NCBI GenBank assembly: GCA_037176905.1
Contig: JBBBWG010007646.1
Location: 1 to 20,109 of the forward strand
Length of the DNA: 20,109 bases
Direction of reading: 5' to 3'
Source: Azolla pinnata
Taxonomy: Eukaryota; Streptophyta; Polypodiopsida; Salviniales; Salviniaceae
The translations under genes and the position numbers were made by a program. The notes under the pieces were generated by a model, which was not told where the DNA came from, did no database searches, and saw nothing but the letters and a program-made list of their open reading frames with translations. Every line of letters begins with the position of its first letter. The first letter of the stretch is position 1. Shown here one piece after another: positions 16,701 to 20,109 of this stretch.

Positions 16701-19700
16701 TCTAATCCACGAAATGCAATAACGAATTCAAGTTCAAGCTTTCTAATGTGTTGATAGATACTCTACTGCTAATGCGTTTCAAATTTAACAGATTTCAGAA
16801 AAGAACCATGTATATTCATAGGGTTATACAAAGTTATCAAGAAAAAGTAATGTCATAAAGACATCTCTGCAATCAATGTAAGCTTAAACTAATATATCCA
16901 ACATAATAAATAAATTACCCTGATGAAGTCCACATATGTTGGTACTTCTTTAATAAACCAGGAAGTAAAGCTGCTTTGCAGTATCCAACATTGCTCAGGA
17001 CCATTAGCAATTGCTGGTGAGGAGAATTGACTCTGACACCTGTTTGAAGACCTACAAAGTGATCTCCTGATGAACCATCTAAGCTCTCATGTTGAAAAGC
17101 CTGACATTTCTCTGAAAGATCCACAGCTATCTCATTCAATATTTCTGCCGACAAACACCACAAGCCCAACTTAAATAAATATTCTGAGTAAAAATGATTC
17201 ACTACTCCATATACTGATAGCTGACATCTAAAGCTCCCTCAAAATGACTGAAATTTGAAATTACACCTAAATACCAACCATGAACGGTAAAAAAGCACTT
17301 GTAGAATGTCGACTTGACAGAATCTTGCATAGCATATACTTCTGCACTCAGGTCATTAACCTTGGAAGTCTGTAACTTGAACATCTCCAAAATTCTGGTT
17401 ATTCCAATAGAAGAGTGTTTTAGGCAGGCAGAATATAAGATAATCTTCTAAGATAGAGTCTGTCTAAAAGATAGAATTACTCTTCAATTTGATCAATTGT
17501 AGCCATTAACATAGCTCGAAAGCGCAAAGGAAGCCCAGAGATTGCAAATGCTGTCCCATTACGTTCAATAGAAGAGATTGGTAGCCACTCTTCTTCCCTT
17601 CCAAGTTTTAGAGTTGCATTTTGAATGAAAGAACAAATTCGTGATACAAAATTCTGTGTGATCTGAGCTTTGAGGACAAAAAGAATTTGAACTGTGAAAA
17701 TAAAAAAAGATGTTTTCAATTTTACACAACCGAAGCAAGCTACTAGAAAAGAAATATGTAGCTTGAAAAGGCAAAGGTGGCATAAAAAATCACCTTATAT
17801 AAAATTATTAATGAAGTTCAAGGTAAAGATTAAATTACTAACAAGCAATTTGAAAAACTGTAACACAGCATGTGGAAAATAAAAACATTCGAATATAGAT
17901 ATTACTGAAGTTGGCGCTAACATTAAATTGGTAATAAACTATTCTACAAACCATAATATCACATGCAAAAAATTAAACTGGTTTCTCATTGACAGACAGC
18001 AGCTTCTTAATTCAGAACTACATCCAACAAGCACAACAAAATACCTGCATTAAAAGGGCCTGAATCATTGCTCTCAAGTGCTGAACATGCCTTAGAAACT
18101 TCTTCCACGGCTTTCAGCATATGCTGACCCAAGGCATTTGATTCAGAGAAAGCTCGAAAGGCATTGAAGACCTATTCTCACGATGAAGTATGCACAGAAA
18201 ACAGTTAACATCATGTCACTCATGTAAGGATAGGGTTTAGGGCTTAGGGCTTTAAACATTTAATGGCCCATGGCACTTCATTCAAATAAAGCTCACAATG
18301 AATTTAAAACCTAATTTTCGAATGGAGTATACGTCATCTCACTCATGCAAGGATACATTAATAGAAAATGAAGTATTCAAGACAATCTGAATGGTTGAAA
18401 CAGATTGAGATTATAAAAGAACACGATGAAAGGAAACTGTTATATTACGATGATTACAACGAAGTATGATGAGGAAATTTGGACCATGAAATTATACAAA
18501 TAGGGAAGAAACAAAGATTAGGCTTCATACAAACACAGGCTACAAGAATGACACGGATTCGGTTCAAATTTTCATCCAGATGTGTTACCCCTGGGCAGAG
18601 TGATGTGTACATGATACTGTCAACAACAGGCACAATATCATCAACATGCCTCAAAGAAATGCAGGTTTGAAAAACCATAAACTTCAATGCTTTTCAAAAA
18701 CATGTGATAAGAATAGTTGGAATATGGTGTCAATAGTTCTTATTCGCAGAAAATAAAAGATCAAACACTCCCTTAAGTGAATACCATAAGCCAAAAGTGT
18801 ACAGTTAGTTAAATCCACCTAATAACCTTCATAGATTAATGGTTCTACATTAATTAATGTGGTTTGATAGTTTGATTATGGAGGCTGTTAATAGTTTCAT
18901 AAACAATGGACACCCAGTTTTTGTTTGACTTAGAGGCATAAATAAGAAGCCTTAAGTTTTTTGTTACCCGTTCATAAGACCCATTAGATTACCAAGTACA
19001 AATGATGTGTTTAATCTAAATCTTGCTGTGTTTAGGAGCTCATTTGGAACAAGCAAGTATATTCTAGCTATTTTGAAAATAAACAAGCATACATTTGTAA
19101 TTTCTCCAGCTTATAGCATCTTACAGCAATTTCTCTTGTTTATTTAAGCTGTTTTACATCAATGAACTCTTATGTGATTTCCCTTGACAAGACTTTTTCT
19201 AGTACAATCTGGTTCACAAAGAGTTGTTGAATTCAAGTGATAGAATGAGTTTCTATCACTACCCAGAATCTATCAGCTAAGTGATACAATGCGTTTCTCC
19301 AACTCAGAATCTATCAGCTGTAATTTCTCGGAGTACAACAAAAGATATCAAAAAAAAGATAGGATCTCTAATCCACCAGATATTTGTTCATATAACCAAC
19401 AGACAATTTACAAATATATGATGAAATGATGGAAGTTTTGATAAACTGCAGCAGAAAAACTGAAAGGACGGAAGTGCCCTTAGCAGCCTAAACCACCTAT
19501 GGGCATATGTTTCAGAGCTCACTGTATATGTAGAAGGCAGTAAAGAAAGAAAAACATTAAAAATTAAAATATCCACTTATTATCATGTGGTCATCAACAA
19601 TGCTGTTCATAGTTCCTAAAAAATGTAAGATTTAAGAAGAAATCAAAGTAAAACAAATATATGTGTGCCTAGGGAATCTCATGAATGCTCACGACATCCA

Positions 19701-19884
19701 CAGTTTAATCAAAATCCACAACCACCCAGAGAAACCATGAAGTATTTACCTTAGTTTGATACAATGTTACTATGTCTACAATCATTGTAATCACTTCATC
19801 TATAGAATGACCATTAAGGGTTGGGTTGCTTCCTGGAGCTTTCTTCTCTCCCCCAAACCCATCTACTAAGCCACCATGATAAAT
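13783..19884 (-). CDS. SEC5: Exocyst subunit SEC5, C-terminal half (5' end outside the window)
   Basis: SEC5 is part of the octameric exocyst that tethers secretory vesicles to the plasma membrane. Eleven exons: 19750-19884, 18045-18171, 17481-17691, 17279-17394, 16919-17144, 16441-16543, 16254-16331, 16124-16180, 15898-16047, 14441-14644, 13783-14130. Together they give 584 residues plus stop in one uninterrupted frame; all donors are GT and acceptors AG. Identification rests on resemblance to plant SEC5, as I recall it: QLLMVLSNVGYCK (about 245-257), GIQWGAAPPVK (322-332), then GVRDAVVELL and AVHAE, NGFSQLALELSYLETVLQ and FLEAELNRTRLNTICF. Plant SEC5 proteins are about 1000-1100 aa, so roughly half is visible. 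Exon 1 here begins in phase 0 at a TACCACAG acceptor, so more coding exons must lie right of 20109. The last 70 residues are Ser/Arg/Gly-rich and poorly conserved. A unique subunit gene is expected, though plants may have paralogues. Confidence 0.9.
14645..15897 (-). other. Long SEC5 intron with nothing recognisable
   Basis: This 1253-bp intron lies between the exon ending QLALE and the exon starting LSYLETV. It is AT-rich. Open frames such as 15580-15804 are short and unlike known proteins. No transposon ends or RNA gene were recognised. Confidence 0.6.
18231..18253. repeat. Short telomere-like run within the SEC5 intron
   Basis: TAGGGTTTAGGGCTTAGGGC followed by TTT: three degenerate TTTAGGG units. 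It sits at the junction between the fossil exon copy and the intron segment before the real exon, and overlaps the last bases of the copy. Confidence 0.7.
18248..18354 (-). pseudogene. Decayed tandem copy of a SEC5 exon and its 3' splice region
   Basis: On the minus strand, bases 18310-18248 align without gaps to the first 63 bases of the real exon (18171-18109), about 46 of 63 identical. Shared runs include GAGCTTT, TGAAT, TGCC and AAAGCC. The intron sequence before it (18354-18311) resembles that before the real exon (18232-18172), from TATCCTT[A/G]CATGAGTGA down to an AG just before the exon copy, but lacks about 17 bases. The copy has in-frame TGA, TGA and TAA codons, so it cannot replace the exon. 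The duplication junction coincides with the telomere-like run. Confidence 0.75.
19236..19320. repeat. 44-bp tandem duplication in the SEC5 intron
   Basis: Two adjacent copies (19236-19279 and 19280-19320) begin AGTGATA[G/C]AATG and end CAGAATCTATCAGCT. They differ by several substitutions and a three-base length change. No functional motif is apparent. Confidence 0.8.
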
Positions 19885-20109
19885 CTGTGGTAAAAGAACA
19901 AATCACAATTCTTCAAACGCTGACAGACACGATGAATCATGATATTCAAAGTGCCAATCTACTCTAAATTCACCCAGAACTTTGCATCTAATGCTTAAAG
20001 ACGGCACTAATCTTAATTTTTTGAAATGCTCATATAATGCGGGCTGCTCCTGGGTAGGGAAGACCTATGATGGGTATCTGACCATAGTATCAAGTTAGAT
20101 TGACGATAT
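19885..20109 (-). other. Right edge: SEC5 intron sequence
   Basis: Upstream of the TACCACAG acceptor I see no further stretch that continues the SEC5 frame with credible splice sites. The remaining 225 bases are taken as the 3' part of another SEC5 intron. Confidence 0.55.

Larger units (their letters stand above)
18172..19749 (-). other. Longest visible SEC5 intron (1578 bp)
   Basis: AT-rich intron between the exon ending LYQTK and the exon starting VFNAFRAF. It contains a decayed partial copy of the following exon (18248-18354), a telomere-like TAGGGTTTAGGGCTTAGGGC run (18231-18253) and a 44-bp tandem duplication (19236-19320). No intact gene is visible inside. Confidence 0.7.

Overview
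This window is nuclear DNA of a land plant. It holds four spliced protein-coding genes with GT-AG introns, Kozak-like GCCATGG starts and plant telo-box (AAACCCTAA) elements near gene starts. It is rich in microsatellites. The first exon of the receptor kinase is GC-rich, while introns and intergenic DNA are AT-rich, and several introns exceed 1 kb. I cannot name the species. The long introns argue against a very compact genome such as Selaginella; a fern, another lycophyte, a bryophyte or a seed plant all remain possible.

Layout. (1) 1-1169 is an upstream/5' leader region made largely of simple repeats: pentanucleotide, CTG, GAA/GAC, a GGCGAT hexamer and its reverse complement, long CT runs, and a telo-box cluster. 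(2) 1170-5743, + strand, is a leucine-rich-repeat receptor kinase of the CLAVATA1/BAM type. It has two exons and 1321 predicted residues, swollen by low-complexity insertions; its one intron carries a 60-bp minisatellite. (3) 5744-7094 is intergenic between convergent genes. (4) 7095-8719, - strand, is a four-exon DUF455 ferritin-like di-iron protein (330 aa). Its upstream side carries a purine tract and a telomere-type inverted repeat. (5) 8991-10530 has no convincing gene, apart from one orphan ORF at 9777-9977. (6) 10531-12819, - strand, is a six-exon organellar (probably mitochondrial) ribosomal protein bS18 (396 aa). (7) 12820-13782 is its upstream region plus intergenic DNA. (8) From 13783 past the right edge, - strand, lie eleven 3' exons (584 aa) of exocyst subunit SEC5. 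One intron of SEC5 contains a decayed tandem copy of the neighbouring exon.

The four genes are not an operon or a pathway: they are an apical-meristem-type peptide receptor, a putative di-iron enzyme of unknown substrate, an organellar ribosome component and a secretory tethering factor. Splice junctions were chosen by eye from GT-AG sites, reading-phase agreement and family similarity; every junction listed keeps the frame. The most distinctive features are the hexamer (GCCATGGC / GCCATAGC / GGCGAT) repeat family that runs through both leader and coding sequence of the receptor kinase, the 60-bp intronic array, the telomere-type inverted repeat upstream of the DUF455 gene, and the fossil exon duplication in SEC5. 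I found no convincing new multi-gene system.
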